Positions 1-9,334 are shown, counted from the stretch's first letter. The stretch is 64,000 nucleotides of DNA from Tectiglobus sp965215755 (GCA_965215755.1 OZ244119.1:248001-312000); one strand, 5' to 3'. The notes: a model not told the origin generated them from the letters alone. Made by a program: numbers and translations.

Positions 1-2
1 AC

Positions 3-1352
3 CGATTTGCAGACTACTTCGTCGAGAGCCCGGCCACACTGAAGCCACTTGAGTCTACCGCCGTTGCCGACAAAATTATAAGAAGTCGCGAAGAAGGTTT
101 TGAGCGGATTCAGGAGTGCCTCACCGCCGCAAACCTCGACAGCGCACTTAAGTCAGATCAATTATACGTCTTCAGCGCTGAACTGCTTTTCCATCGCGAG
201 GGGCCACTAGCAACAGACGCGCATCTCAATGAGATCGATCGATTTCTGGCCGATTTGGCGCGCTACATTCGTCAGAATAGTCTGGGCCGTATGGTTCAAA
301 ACGCGGCCAGACGTGCCGAGCGGGCACTCTCAGACAAACTCAAGCCTTATGTCGATCTGCGCCACGAACTCGTTGAGCAACTTCTGGCGGGGGATCAACG
401 CCCGGCTATTCAGTTTCGCAATGACGCCAATCGCGCGCTCAAAGATATCTGGCAGACGAAATTTGCAACGGAAGCCGTCGTCGATGACACACAGGAAGAT
501 GTCTGGACGCAGTTCGACAGTTTGATCGTCGAGCAGAATGCTATGATCACAAAAGACATTGAGGACTTGATTGGGCGCATCACACAGGCCGGGCAAGATG
601 ACCTGTCAGCGGAGTTGAGCAATCAGGTGGCTATCCTGCGCGCTGAGAACGAGATCCGCGTGCAACGGACGAACCAACGGTTGTCACAATTGCTGGAGGA
701 AACCGTTGCGAAGTTTGTCGGTGGTGCGAACGATACAATAACGTCTGCCCTGGGGGCACTGCCGGTGCGAATGGCTCAGATCTCCGATGCTATTCGTGTC
801 ACACCCGATGACGTTGTCCAACAGAACCTGTTGCGTTCGATGGATGATGCAAACGGACGTTTGTTCTTGAAGGCAACAGGTGGAGCAGCTGGCGGAGTGG
901 CCGGCGCCGGCATTGCCTCGCATGGAGCCTATCTGGCGCTCGTTCCAGACCCAACACTTGTGACACAAACCATAGGTTTGATTATTGGTGGCGTTTCGCT
1001 GTGGGTTGCAGTTGGCTATTCACTCAGACGTTTCTTTGGCTCTGACAAGGACATGATCGTGGCACAGCTCCGCGATATCCAGCGCAAAACGGCCAACGCC
1101 CACCAGTCTCGCACGCAAACACTGAAGCCACTCATTGGGGACGCAGTTGTCCAGATTGTCGAGATGACCGAGCAAAGGCTTCGTGCCCAGCTCAAGTCGA
1201 TCGATGCAACGCTGAGCGAATCCGACGGGGCGGATCTATCACACGAGAAGAAGCAACTCGATGCAACGCTTGCCGAGATCGACAACCTTTCGGCAAGGAT
1301 TCTAGCCATTCGGAAAACGGCCTATGACTTGTCAGAAGCGTCGGAGGCTTAG
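3..1352 (+). CDS. Dynamin-like protein, C-terminal part (runs off the left edge)
   Basis: The reading frame is open from the first bases of the window to the stop at 1352, so the visible ~450 residues are the C-terminal part of a longer protein; an internal TTG at 255 is not a credible start. What is seen is almost entirely amphipathic helix, then a glycine/alanine-rich pair of hydrophobic segments (roughly 860-1020: a GGAAGGVAGAG run, then VTQTIGLIIGGVSLWVAVG) followed by more coiled-coil helix. This matches the helical stalk with membrane-inserting paddle of bacterial dynamin-like proteins; the GTPase domain would lie upstream, outside the window. It sits 9 bp before a small membrane protein and 0.7 kb before a second, clearly GTP-binding dynamin-like protein, so it probably forms one operon with them. 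The family assignment is inferred from architecture and neighbours, as no P-loop is visible in this part. Confidence 0.7.
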   Translation, partial: RFADYFVESPATLKPLESTAVADKIIRSREEGFERIQECLTAANLDSALKSDQLYVFSAELLFHREGPLATDAHLNEIDRFLADLARYIRQNSLGRMVQNAARRAERALSDKLKPYVDLRHELVEQLLAGDQRPAIQFRNDANRALKDIWQTKFATEAVVDDTQEDVWTQFDSLIVEQNAMITKDIEDLIGRITQAGQDDLSAELSNQVAILRAENEIRVQRTNQRLSQLLEETVAKFVGGANDTITSALGALPVRMAQISDAIRVTPDDVVQQNLLRSMDDANGRLFLKATGGAAGGVAGAGIASHGAYLALVPDPTLVTQTIGLIIGGVSLWVAVGYSLRRFFGSDKDMIVAQLRDIQRKTANAHQSRTQTLKPLIGDAVVQIVEMTEQRLRAQLKSIDATLSESDGADLSHEKKQLDATLAEIDNLSARILAIRKTAYDLSEASEA

Positions 1353-1361
1353 GTAGAACCC

Positions 1362-2042
1362 ATGTTTCGACTAAGTCTTGCAATTGTGCTTGCTGTCTTC
1401 GCCGGCATCCAGGGGAAGAAGGCTCAGAAGAGCGCCGCACAAGCATTTTCGGAAATGAAACGCCACTCGTCGTTTCCCTTGTTCGTTGCCTTGCTCGTTC
1501 TTATCCTCCTACTCATTGTGGCCGGATTCGTTTTGTCCGCTGTTGCTGATGTTTGGGAACACGCCAGCGAGCTGGGAGGTATCTGGTTCGCAGTCGCAAC
1601 GTTGGTCGGTATTCTCTCTATCAGCATTGCTGCCTACCTGATCGTCAGGAGGATCAACCGGCCGACGCGCCGCCGGCTCTCACAGAATGATGAAACGCTG
1701 TTTGTCACCCAAGATCTCGCCAAGCCACTGCCGCCACCGGATGACGCCGATTTGCGCCTCAAACGAATTCGGACTGCCATGCAGGCTGCTCTGAAAAACC
1801 AAGAAACTAATTTCCTGAAGGACGGCGATGTTGAGTTCCTCAGAGCTGACGACAAGCGGCGCAGTTTGATTGAAGATGAGATTAAAAAGAACATCCGCAA
1901 CCTCGTTGACGCCGCGAGTACCGAACACGATCGCGCCGGCGCAAAAGCAAATGAGCTGGCCGAGCATCTCATCAAGATAAATCCTGCGCAGGTGGACTGG
2001 TGCCGGGCAGAGCTTTCAACCCTGAAGCAAGAGCAGGATTAA
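1362..2042 (+). CDS. Small membrane protein inside the dynamin-like cluster
   Basis: This 226-aa protein is not a recognised family. It starts with an N-terminal hydrophobic segment, then has two strong transmembrane helices (about residues 40-62, FPLFVALLVLILLLIVAGFV, and 75-95, GIWFAVATLVGILSISIAAYLIV), followed by a charged cytoplasmic tail rich in Lys/Arg/Glu. The ATG lies 9 bp after the stop of the upstream dynamin-like gene and has a weak AGGTAGA ribosome site; the next gene starts about 30 bp downstream. This tight packing between two dynamin-like genes suggests it is a membrane anchor or partner for them. That role is inference from position only. Confidence 0.7.
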   Translation: MFRLSLAIVLAVFAGIQGKKAQKSAAQAFSEMKRHSSFPLFVALLVLILLLIVAGFVLSAVADVWEHASELGGIWFAVATLVGILSISIAAYLIVRRINRPTRRRLSQNDETLFVTQDLAKPLPPPDDADLRLKRIRTAMQAALKNQETNFLKDGDVEFLRADDKRRSLIEDEIKKNIRNLVDAASTEHDRAGAKANELAEHLIKINPAQVDWCRAELSTLKQEQD

Positions 2043-2073
2043 GTTGACCTTACATCTCCCTTAGACTTTCAAC

Positions 2074-4107
2074 GTGCGCCACGATCAACATGGTAGACCC
2101 TTGGCCGAGCCTAACGCCCCACACTTCCAAACTGATATGGCCGAGGCCCAGCAAGCGCTCTGGAGTCTGATTGATAATTTCGAGCGGCTCGTTGAGGACA
2201 GGCTTGAACCACAATGGGCGCGTGAGCTCAGCAAGAGTGCCAAACCCTCGATTTCCCTCAGGCCTATCTTGCAGCGCACTCTCAACCGCAAGGTCGGCAT
2301 TGCAGGACAGGAAGGCGCCGGCAAGTCAACACTGGTCAATGCCATTGTCGGCTTTGACGTGGTGCCGACAGATGAGAACCAACCAGGGACAGCTGTGCCG
2401 ATCGACATCTGTACCGGCGATGTGGAACAAGTGACATACGCTGTGCTGAGCGGAGGCAAGAACAATCAATGCGCAAGCGCGGCAGAATTCAGCACGCGTG
2501 TCTTGCAGCGCAACGGCGCAAGTGACGACACGCCTGTCGAAAAGGGCAGCGTCACGCTCCCGCAGCCGCATCTCCCAACGGGTCTTTGCCTTATCGATCT
2601 GCCCGGAACGGATGGCATGTCACTTGGATTTCGTGCCATAGCCAATGAAGCCCTTACTTCAACAGACTCGGTCATACTCGTCGTTCAAGATCGCGCAGCT
2701 GGTCCGGCGGCACGGTTAGCACAGGAGATCCTGCAGCGTGGTATTGCGATTAATGCCGTCGCCATTAATCTGCAAATCTCCAAGATCATCGACGGCAGCA
2801 CGCTACGACCACTACCTGATGACGACGTGCGCGATCACTTATCTGCCACGACGCGTTATGTCAGAGAGAGTTTCACTGGAGAGAATGTAGCCTTGGGCGA
2901 AGAGTGCGCCTTCTTTGCTCTCCACTTCCCGTCGATGAATGCAGGCAGTCGATCGCCAGAGGCCGTTCAACGATCTGCTGCGCACGCTCATGAGATTGCT
3001 CTGTTCCAGCAATGGTTCAGTGATACTTACGGTCAAACGGCTGTACTACGAGAGATGCGACAGCTCGTCGAACAAATCACATCCAGCGTTGCCCAACACA
3101 AACATAGTGCAGCACTTGAAGGGCGAAAACTCGATGGTCTGCAATCATCCAACCAAGATATTGTCGGAGATCTCAATAGTTCAATAGAGCAACGTCGCGC
3201 CCAATTGAAACGGGACTGGGCTGACGAGATGACCCGCGGCGACGTCAAGCAAGCGATTGACCAAGCGTGGCGAGAACTCGAGCCCAGCATTCTTGAACTC
3301 AAGTCCCGACTGCGGGAACTCCATCAGACATCGCGTGCCCGACTGCCTGAGAGCTGGTGGTCTCAGAACTGGGGATTGAAGGACAAGATCGCCGATGATT
3401 TGAACCAAGCTGTTGGCAAGCTTCAGTCCCGCTTCGTGAGCAAGACAACGGCCTGCGTGCAGCATTTCGCCGACCGATGCCGTGGGATCGCCGATTCTCA
3501 TGCTGCCAAGGAAACTGTGATCCTACCGATCGACCTTGGCCCGACCCTACTATCTCCCGTGAATAAAGTATCCGTTTGGTCTCCACCAGAGTTCGATGCT
3601 GGTCCCAAGTCACTCACCGAGTACGATTCCGCACGCGTTATCCAACGGCTTCTCGACGAGCTGACAGTGGCGGAGTTGACGGTCCAGACTGCCCGCGATG
3701 GTCCGCTATTCGAAGCGTTTCGCAACATCCTGATCAGCCAAGCCTTGGGCATTGGGGCAGATCTGGACCGTCGCCTCACAGAAATGAAAACCATCATAAA
3801 TGACCCGTCTTCGGTCTATATCAACGCGGCCAAGCAGCGGCTAGACGATCGGGCATCGGCGTTGGATCGTTTGGAAAAAGAGGCGGTCGACGTCCGGGTA
3901 AAGCTTCTCGCCATAGAACGGTCGACGGCCGTGTATGATCGACAATCCGGCGCGGATCATATCCAGCAGCAAGACGTTTCTCCCGCTAGCGCGCTTCAAG
4001 CAATGACTGATGTGTACCCGCTGGTTGCGGCCAATACAGAAGCTGGCACTAGAGCGGGTACAATATGGGAGCGACTTGTTCGTACCGTCAGGCACTGGTT
4101 CACTTGA
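2074..4107 (+). CDS. Dynamin-family GTPase (bacterial dynamin-like protein)
   Basis: A 677-aa GTP-binding protein. The P-loop GQEGAGKS is at residues 78-85. A PGTAVPI stretch gives the switch-I threonine near residue 110, DLPGTDG near 175 is the G3 motif, and NLQISKIID near 225 is a degenerate G4 in place of the usual N/TKxD. The remaining ~400 residues are charged helix, as in the stalk of dynamin-like proteins, which remodel membranes by GTP-driven assembly. No clear membrane segment is seen, unlike the first gene of the cluster, so the two may be the soluble and membrane-inserting halves of a heteromeric pair. The longest frame begins at a GTG (2074) with no convincing ribosome site; an in-frame ATG at 2137 is an alternative start. 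Confidence 0.82.
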   Translation: MRHDQHGRPLAEPNAPHFQTDMAEAQQALWSLIDNFERLVEDRLEPQWARELSKSAKPSISLRPILQRTLNRKVGIAGQEGAGKSTLVNAIVGFDVVPTDENQPGTAVPIDICTGDVEQVTYAVLSGGKNNQCASAAEFSTRVLQRNGASDDTPVEKGSVTLPQPHLPTGLCLIDLPGTDGMSLGFRAIANEALTSTDSVILVVQDRAAGPAARLAQEILQRGIAINAVAINLQISKIIDGSTLRPLPDDDVRDHLSATTRYVRESFTGENVALGEECAFFALHFPSMNAGSRSPEAVQRSAAHAHEIALFQQWFSDTYGQTAVLREMRQLVEQITSSVAQHKHSAALEGRKLDGLQSSNQDIVGDLNSSIEQRRAQLKRDWADEMTRGDVKQAIDQAWRELEPSILELKSRLRELHQTSRARLPESWWSQNWGLKDKIADDLNQAVGKLQSRFVSKTTACVQHFADRCRGIADSHAAKETVILPIDLGPTLLSPVNKVSVWSPPEFDAGPKSLTEYDSARVIQRLLDELTVAELTVQTARDGPLFEAFRNILISQALGIGADLDRRLTEMKTIINDPSSVYINAAKQRLDDRASALDRLEKEAVDVRVKLLAIERSTAVYDRQSGADHIQQQDVSPASALQAMTDVYPLVAANTEAGTRAGTIWERLVRTVRHWFT

Positions 4108-4275
4108 TCCGGGTCGGACAACGTTGCCAGTGGTGCCGCAGGCCTGCACTGAAAGCCCGTCTTTTGCTGTATGGAATTTACCGGCTAGCGCCTCAACTGC
4201 ATGAAAAATCTGTGAATATTGTCCTCTCTTGCTCTGATCTGTCTATTTGTGTCCGGTAGCGATTGGTGGATTGAA

Positions 4276-4422
4276 ATGAGGGGTAAGCATTGGCTTTCCG
4301 CGGCTTTTGTCCGCAATCCTCGTCCAGGCAAATATTGCGACGGTGACAAACTTTGGCTGCACGTTCGACCGGACGGAGGAGCACAATGGGTATTCCGCCC
4401 CAACATTCACGGGCGCAGCTGA
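4276..4422 (+). pseudogene. Tyrosine integrase remnant (Arm DNA-binding domain, DUF4102)
   Basis: The frame from ATG 4276 encodes AFVRNPRPGKYCDGDKLWLH and then RPDGGAQWVFRPNIHGR, the N-terminal arm-binding domain of P4-type phage/island integrases (family pattern: a KPGKYxDGxGLxLxVxPxGxxxWxxR block). It stops after ~48 residues and the IS3 transposase fragment follows at once in another frame; the core-binding and catalytic domains are missing. It is therefore the stub of an integrase, probably from a lost integrative element. No tRNA or att repeat was found beside it. Confidence 0.7.
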
Positions 4423-4792
4423 CGTCCTGGAAGTGCTCTATCCCCTGCTGCTCAAGCGCGGCAAGCCGGATTACATCCTTTCGGACAATGGCCCGGAGTT
4501 CTCAGCAGCGCCGTTCCAGGACTGGCTCCGGCGTGTTGGCATCGAACCAATCAGGATCTATCCAGGGGCACCATGGGAGAACGGCTACAATGAACTTTTC
4601 AATGGCACACTACGCCGCGAGGTGCTCAATGCTGAGTGGTTCGCAACTGTGCGTCAGGCCCAGGTGGTCATCGATGGCTGGCTAAAGCAATACAATCACA
4701 TCCGCCCGCATCACGCTCTTGGCATGCGTGCGCCGGTGCCTGAAACCATATTAGAGAAACCGCAAATCACTGGCCCAGACACAGGGAGCTAG
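4421..4792 (+). pseudogene. IS3-family transposase fragment (C-terminal integrase core)
   Basis: About 124 residues carry the second Asp (ILSDNGPEF) and the Glu region (PGAPWENGYNELFNG, then the C-terminal YNHIRPHHALG) of an IS3-family orfB of the kind seen in the IS407/IS51 groups. The first catalytic Asp and everything N-terminal are absent; the sequence begins abruptly where the integrase remnant ends. No terminal repeats were identified. This is a dead fragment, unrelated to the two complete IS3 copies elsewhere in the window. Confidence 0.85.
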
Positions 4793-5095
4793 ACAAGCTC
4801 ACGTAAAAATCTCTCAGCATAACGTCTGTGTCCGCTCTCCAGAAAAATGCCGACAAATGCTCAGTAGCACGTCAGTTCAAACCACGCGGCCTTGCAACAC
4901 GGAATCACAACAAGACACACGGTCACTAAGATCAATGACCGGACCAACGACGTTTCATACAGATTGAGTTCAGTCGACACCTAGCGATGTCAATTTGATC
5001 TTTGACCACAGCACAACTGACCAATCTACTTTGCTAAAGCTGTAATCGTCGCCTGCGATTCAGAAGATCTGAGTCAACGCAGTCATCTTCTTGCG
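4793..5095. other. Intergenic stretch
   Basis: About 300 bases between the IS3 fragment and the sensor kinase 3' end. No convincing open frame, RNA gene, terminator hairpin or repeat was found. Confidence 0.5.
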
Positions 5096-7816
5096 TTAAG
5101 CTTCTTCCAAGACCGGCTCAGCGCGATCACTGAAGTGCGTTTCGCTGAAGGTACACATCGTATCACAGGCATCGCGCAAGTCTCTTACAGATGAAACCGC
5201 ACCGGTTGCGTCTCCGCAGCGCGCCAAGCCATTCGTATCGCGTGCGAGTTGCGCAATCTGACTTGCACCGAAAGTGGCTGCAAGACCAACCAGTACATGA
5301 CTTGCACGTTCGATGGCCTGCAAATCATCACGCTCCGTGGCGTTATCGAGACTTTCGCGCTGCTCGCGGATATCCGCGAGAAATTGTGTGAGCGCCTGGC
5401 GCTTGACCGCCGCCGGTTCGCCATCGAACAACTCATCAAGAACGGATAGATCTATCGGGGGCTGATTGGTCGGCTGGTCGAGCGTCTGATCCATTGGGGC
5501 TTCGATTTCGGCTAGTGCGGCATAGAGTTTGCGCCGAACGATCGGCTTAGTAAGGACTTTGTCCATACCGGCCGCCAGACAACGTGCTTGATCTTCCGCG
5601 AGCGCGTACGCAGTGAGTGCGATTATTGGAATGTTGCAGGTAGGTGCGCTGAGCTGACGGATCCTTCGCGTGGCCTCCAGTCCATCCAGCTCTGGCATAG
5701 CCACATCCATGAGTACGACGTCGTAGGACTGACGCTCAAGGCAGGCCAAGGCTTCGAGACCGTTACTAGCTGTATCAACCTTGCAGCCGCCAGCTTCGAT
5801 CATCGTTCGGAACACAAGCTGGTTTGTCATGTTATCTTCAGCGAGAAGAACGCGCAGGTCTTTCAGGTGTTCCGCCGGGACCGCAAGGTCATCGTCGCGT
5901 GGGATCAGCGAACTGTCCCCCACCGGCAACTGGACTGTGAAGCTAAATGAGCTGCCGACGCCAAATTCACTCGAGAACTCGATTGTTCCGCCCATCGCCT
6001 TGGTAATAGCTTTGCTAATCGCCAGTCCCAAGCCAGTCCCACCGAGCTGACCGTTGGCGCCCGGATCAAGAGTGGTGAACTCTGAGAAGATTAGCTCCTT
6101 CTTTTCGTCTGGAATACCAATGCCAGTATCTATGACACGAAACGTCAACTCGGCCATGTCCTCTGCCGATTGCATGTCACAATTGACGTTGATCGTGACC
6201 GATCCGGTATCAGTAAACTTGACGGCATTGGAAGCAAGATTAAGGAGGACCTGACGCAAACGACCGGCATCACCAACGCACGCTTCGGGAACAGTTTTGT
6301 CAACGGACGTTTGCACAACCAGGCCCTTCTGCTGGGCCAACGGTGCAACGATCTTTGTGACATCGCTGAGGAGTTCGTCGACGCGAAAGATGCCTTCCTC
6401 CAGCGTCATCTGACCTGCTTCCAGCTTTGAGAAATCAAGGATGTCGTTAATAATCGTCAGAAGCGCGTTGCCGGACTTATGTGCGGTGCGGACATACTCT
6501 CGCTGGTGCTCCTTGAGTGGCGTGTCCTGTAGGAGGTTCAGCAAACCCAGAACGCCGTTGAGCGGAGTGCGGATTTCATGGCTCATCATTGCAAGGAAAG
6601 CGGCCTTTGCCCGGCCGGCGACCTCTGCTTTGTCCTTTGCTTCAATCAACGCCGCCTCACGCGCCTTTTCATCCGTGATGTCGCGCAGGTATCCAATGAA
6701 AACCGGTCCTTCAGGACCGTTTGATTTTTGAACTGCGAGTTCGACGATTATCTCTTTGCCATCAGAGCGCATCCCTTCAATCTCAATGCGTTTTCCAATG
6801 ACCGGCCCTTCTTGAGTTTTCAGGTAATGAGCCAGCCCATTGCGGTGTGCAGATCGATACTTGTCAGGGATGATCAGTTCAGCCATGTCACGGCCGATCA
6901 CTTCATTTGCCTGGTATCCGAAAATGCGTTCGGCGGCTGGGTTGAAGCGTATAATGTTACCTTCGTGGTTGATAACAATGATGGCGTCAAGCGCAGCCTT
7001 GACTGTCGCGCCGAGAAGATCCTGTGATTGACGTAGCGCTTCTTCGCGTTCCTTGAGTGCTGTGATGTCGACACGGAAGCCAACGGTAAAGCCACTATTG
7101 GTTTTTCGCTCGATCACACGTAACCAACGTCCATCATCCAGCTTTTGCTCAACACCTGCGCCAGGATTCCGGTGTTCTACTAGGCGTTGCTCGATCCAGG
7201 TCTCGACATCGTCTGACTGATACTGGCCACGTAGCGCACCTTCGCGAATGATTGTCTCGAAGGTATTGCCCGGCCTGATGAGGTCCGCGCTCGTTCGGTA
7301 GATGTCGCGGTAATGCTCATTGCAGATGACGAGACGATCATCAGCATCATAAAGGACGAATCCGTCAGGCAGTGCTTCGATGGCCTCGATCAATCTTGTT
7401 TCGGCTTCTCGCGCTTTCGCCTCCGCTGCCTTGCGGACCGTTACATCTCTTACAATGGCGGTATAGAATGGTTGACCGCCACGCATGAACGCGCTGACAG
7501 ATACCTCTATTGGGAAGGTCGTGCCATCTTTGCGCTGACCAAGGCTTTCGTGTTCTCTCCCTGACGCACTCTCAAGCCGATAGCAACCACCACCATCGTC
7601 CAGTCGATCGCCAAAGTCTGGAAGAATGAGTGAAACATGTTGCCCAATCAAGGCATCAGCATCATAGTCAAATGCGACCTTAACGGCTGGATTGACGGCA
7701 TCGATTTTCCCGTTGGCACCGACGGTTACAATCGTGTGAGCAGCTGTCTCGAGTATACCTTTGATACGCTGCTCACTCTCTTCAGACAGTGCCAGCGCTG
7801 TCTGTGTGGCATTCAT
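5096..7816 (-). CDS. Hybrid sensor histidine kinase, PAS-PAS-PAS-HisKA-HATPase-REC-HPt
   Basis: A 906-aa cytoplasmic hybrid kinase with no transmembrane segment. Three PAS domains lie at about 15-125, 145-255 and 268-385. The H-box MSHEIRTPLNG has the phospho-accepting His at 413, followed by ATPase N, G1 and G2 boxes (NLASNAVKF ~527; DTGIGIP ~563; GGTGLGLAI ~592). A receiver domain at 655-770 has Asp704 in VVLMDVAMPELDG. A C-terminal HPt-like region has His840 in ASHVLVGLAATFG, where the usual Lys two places after the His is Val. It should relay phosphate His-Asp-His to an unlinked regulator, sensing a cytoplasmic ligand or redox state. The ATG lies only 20 bp from the end of an IS3 copy, so the native promoter, and possibly an N-terminal stretch, has been lost; read-through from the IS transposase genes on the same strand could drive it. 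Confidence 0.93.
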   Translation of the reverse strand: MNATQTALALSEESEQRIKGILETAAHTIVTVGANGKIDAVNPAVKVAFDYDADALIGQHVSLILPDFGDRLDDGGGCYRLESASGREHESLGQRKDGTTFPIEVSVSAFMRGGQPFYTAIVRDVTVRKAAEAKAREAETRLIEAIEALPDGFVLYDADDRLVICNEHYRDIYRTSADLIRPGNTFETIIREGALRGQYQSDDVETWIEQRLVEHRNPGAGVEQKLDDGRWLRVIERKTNSGFTVGFRVDITALKEREEALRQSQDLLGATVKAALDAIIVINHEGNIIRFNPAAERIFGYQANEVIGRDMAELIIPDKYRSAHRNGLAHYLKTQEGPVIGKRIEIEGMRSDGKEIIVELAVQKSNGPEGPVFIGYLRDITDEKAREAALIEAKDKAEVAGRAKAAFLAMMSHEIRTPLNGVLGLLNLLQDTPLKEHQREYVRTAHKSGNALLTIINDILDFSKLEAGQMTLEEGIFRVDELLSDVTKIVAPLAQQKGLVVQTSVDKTVPEACVGDAGRLRQVLLNLASNAVKFTDTGSVTINVNCDMQSAEDMAELTFRVIDTGIGIPDEKKELIFSEFTTLDPGANGQLGGTGLGLAISKAITKAMGGTIEFSSEFGVGSSFSFTVQLPVGDSSLIPRDDDLAVPAEHLKDLRVLLAEDNMTNQLVFRTMIEAGGCKVDTASNGLEALACLERQSYDVVLMDVAMPELDGLEATRRIRQLSAPTCNIPIIALTAYALAEDQARCLAAGMDKVLTKPIVRRKLYAALAEIEAPMDQTLDQPTNQPPIDLSVLDELFDGEPAAVKRQALTQFLADIREQRESLDNATERDDLQAIERASHVLVGLAATFGASQIAQLARDTNGLARCGDATGAVSSVRDLRDACDTMCTFSETHFSDRAEPVLEEA

Positions 7817-7907
7817 TTCTTGCTGGTTCCGTTTGTGTCCGTCGTCACATAATCTGGAACAGTTGAGCGTTTGATCTAAGCGAGTGATTGGCTCATCGTT
7901 TTCAAAG

Positions 7908-8888
7908 TTATGCTACGGCGTTGCGATGTTGCAAGCGCCGTGTTTCGAATGTCTTTCGTTTGATCCTTTCTCTCTCCAGCAAGATGATCTTGTTACGACC
8001 GAAGTAGACGTCTGCGGGCGTCACGTTGTTGAGGCTTTCGTGGTAGCGCTCGTGATTGTAGTGGGTCACGAATGCTTCGATGCTTGCCTTTAGATCCCCG
8101 GGCAGAAAGTAGTTCTCCAACAGCACGCGGTTTTTCAAAGTTTGATGCCATCGCTCGATTTTTCCCTGCGTCTGAGGATGGTATGGCGCACCACGAACAT
8201 GATCCATCGATTGATCGTCGAGCCATTCTGCCAGATCACCAGAGATGTACGATGAACCATTGTCCGACAGAAGTCGCGGTCGATGTCTGACGTTGACTTT
8301 GTCACAACCTGACGCCTCCAATGCAAGTTCAAGCGTGTCAGTGACGTCACTGGCTTTCATGGTAGTGCATAACTTCCAAGCGATGATGTAACGCGAGTAA
8401 TCATCAAGGACGGTCGAGAGATAGAACCATCCCCAGCCGATGACTTTGAGGTAGGTGAAGTCTGTCTGCCAAAGCTGATTGATCGCCGTTGTTTTGTCGT
8501 GGAACTCATCAGCAGCCTTGACGACGGCGAACGCGGGACTTGTGATGAGGTCGAGCGCTTTGAGTATTCGATAGACGGAAGACTCGGATACGAAGTAGCT
8601 CCGAGTATCTGTGAACTTCACCGCCAGCTCGCGCGGCGTCAGTTCTGGCTCTTCGAGTGCGAAGTCGACAATTTGCTCTCGGACATCGTCCGGGATGCGG
8701 TTCCAGACGTGGCCAGGCATCGGCTTTCGATCTTCTAATGCATCAAGTCCACCGGTGAGATACCGGTCATACCAACGATAGAAAGTCGTACGTGGGATGC
8801 CGAGCGTATCCAATGTGCGTTTTGCTGGCAGATGTGATTGCTCGACAAGGCGAATAATCTCCAGCTTCTCCGTCGCGGGATACCTCAT
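7908..8888 (-). CDS. IS3-family transposase OrfB (DDE integrase core)
   Basis: A 326-aa protein with an N-terminal helix-turn-helix (KRTLDTLGIPRTTFYRWYDR) and an rve integrase core. The catalytic triad is the Asp in WQTDFTYLK, the Asp in LLSDNGSSY and the Glu in QGKIERWHQ. Its ATG overlaps the orfA stop (ATGA), which permits coupled translation. It is also in the -1 frame relative to orfA, open upstream as far as an A7 slippery run, so the active transposase is probably the OrfAB fusion made by programmed frameshifting. Confidence 0.95.
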   Translation of the reverse strand: MRYPATEKLEIIRLVEQSHLPAKRTLDTLGIPRTTFYRWYDRYLTGGLDALEDRKPMPGHVWNRIPDDVREQIVDFALEEPELTPRELAVKFTDTRSYFVSESSVYRILKALDLITSPAFAVVKAADEFHDKTTAINQLWQTDFTYLKVIGWGWFYLSTVLDDYSRYIIAWKLCTTMKASDVTDTLELALEASGCDKVNVRHRPRLLSDNGSSYISGDLAEWLDDQSMDHVRGAPYHPQTQGKIERWHQTLKNRVLLENYFLPGDLKASIEAFVTHYNHERYHESLNNVTPADVYFGRNKIILLERERIKRKTFETRRLQHRNAVA

Positions 8889-9247
8889 GTGTCGTTGCCC
8901 CCACTTCCGATCATGCTTTTTTTGAGCAGCCGAAGTTCCAGGGCCTGCTCCGCGACAACCTCCTTGAGGTGTAGCGCTTCGCGTCGTAGATCCTTCACTT
9001 CATCAGAGGTCGCTGCCCGTGCGGTATCACCGGCTAGCCGCTTTTTGCCAGCCTCCAAGAACTCCTTTGACCAGCTGTAGTACATGCCCTGTGCGATACC
9101 TTCCTGACGGCACAGCTCGGCAATGCTGTCTTCGCCGCGCAGTCCTGCAAGGACGATCCTGATCTTCTCCTCGGATGAATATCGCTTCCGAGTTTGACGC
9201 CGGATGTCTTTGACGGTGCGGTCAGAAGCTTCAGTTCTACGTCCCAT
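8885..9247 (-). CDS. IS3-family transposase OrfA (HTH_Tnp_1)
   Basis: A 120-aa DNA-binding protein. The helix-turn-helix spans KIRIVLAGLRGEDSIAELCR through EGIAQGMYYSWSKEF, followed by a leucine-zipper-like helix (HLKEVVAEQALELRLLKK) typical of OrfA proteins. It binds the IS ends and dimerises. The ATG has a plausible GAGGAG-type ribosome site (ACTGAGGAGTGCCAC). The protein is identical to its twin in IS3 copy 2. Confidence 0.93.
   Translation of the reverse strand: MGRRTEASDRTVKDIRRQTRKRYSSEEKIRIVLAGLRGEDSIAELCRQEGIAQGMYYSWSKEFLEAGKKRLAGDTARAATSDEVKDLRREALHLKEVVAEQALELRLLKKSMIGSGGNDT
8917..8923 (-). promoter_or_regulatory. Programmed -1 frameshift site (A7 slippery run) in IS3 copy 1
   Basis: On the minus strand seven A residues followed by GC lie near the 3' end of orfA (codons CTC AAA AAA AGC). 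The -1 frame is open from here into orfB with no stop, the usual IS3-family arrangement. Confidence 0.75.
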
Positions 9248-9334
9248 GTGGCACTCCTCAGTGGTGAGGATGAGCCTAGAAACACTCAGTTAAAAAATGA
9301 TCTCAGAAGGTTCCAGGGGGGCTGACGTCAGACA

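Larger units (their letters stand above)
7836..9334 (-). mobile_element. IS3-family insertion sequence, copy 1 (1499 bp)
   Basis: The element is bounded by TGTC...GACA ends; the imperfect terminal repeats share TGTC, CGTCA and CTGGAAC. The limits come from comparison with an identical copy at 44694-46192. It carries orfA and orfB on the minus strand. The flanks (TTTG on the left, GTAG on the right) do not form a target duplication. The right end lies inside a truncated IS1182-like element, while the left end abuts the sensor kinase gene, so an adjacent deletion or recombination followed insertion. Confidence 0.93.
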
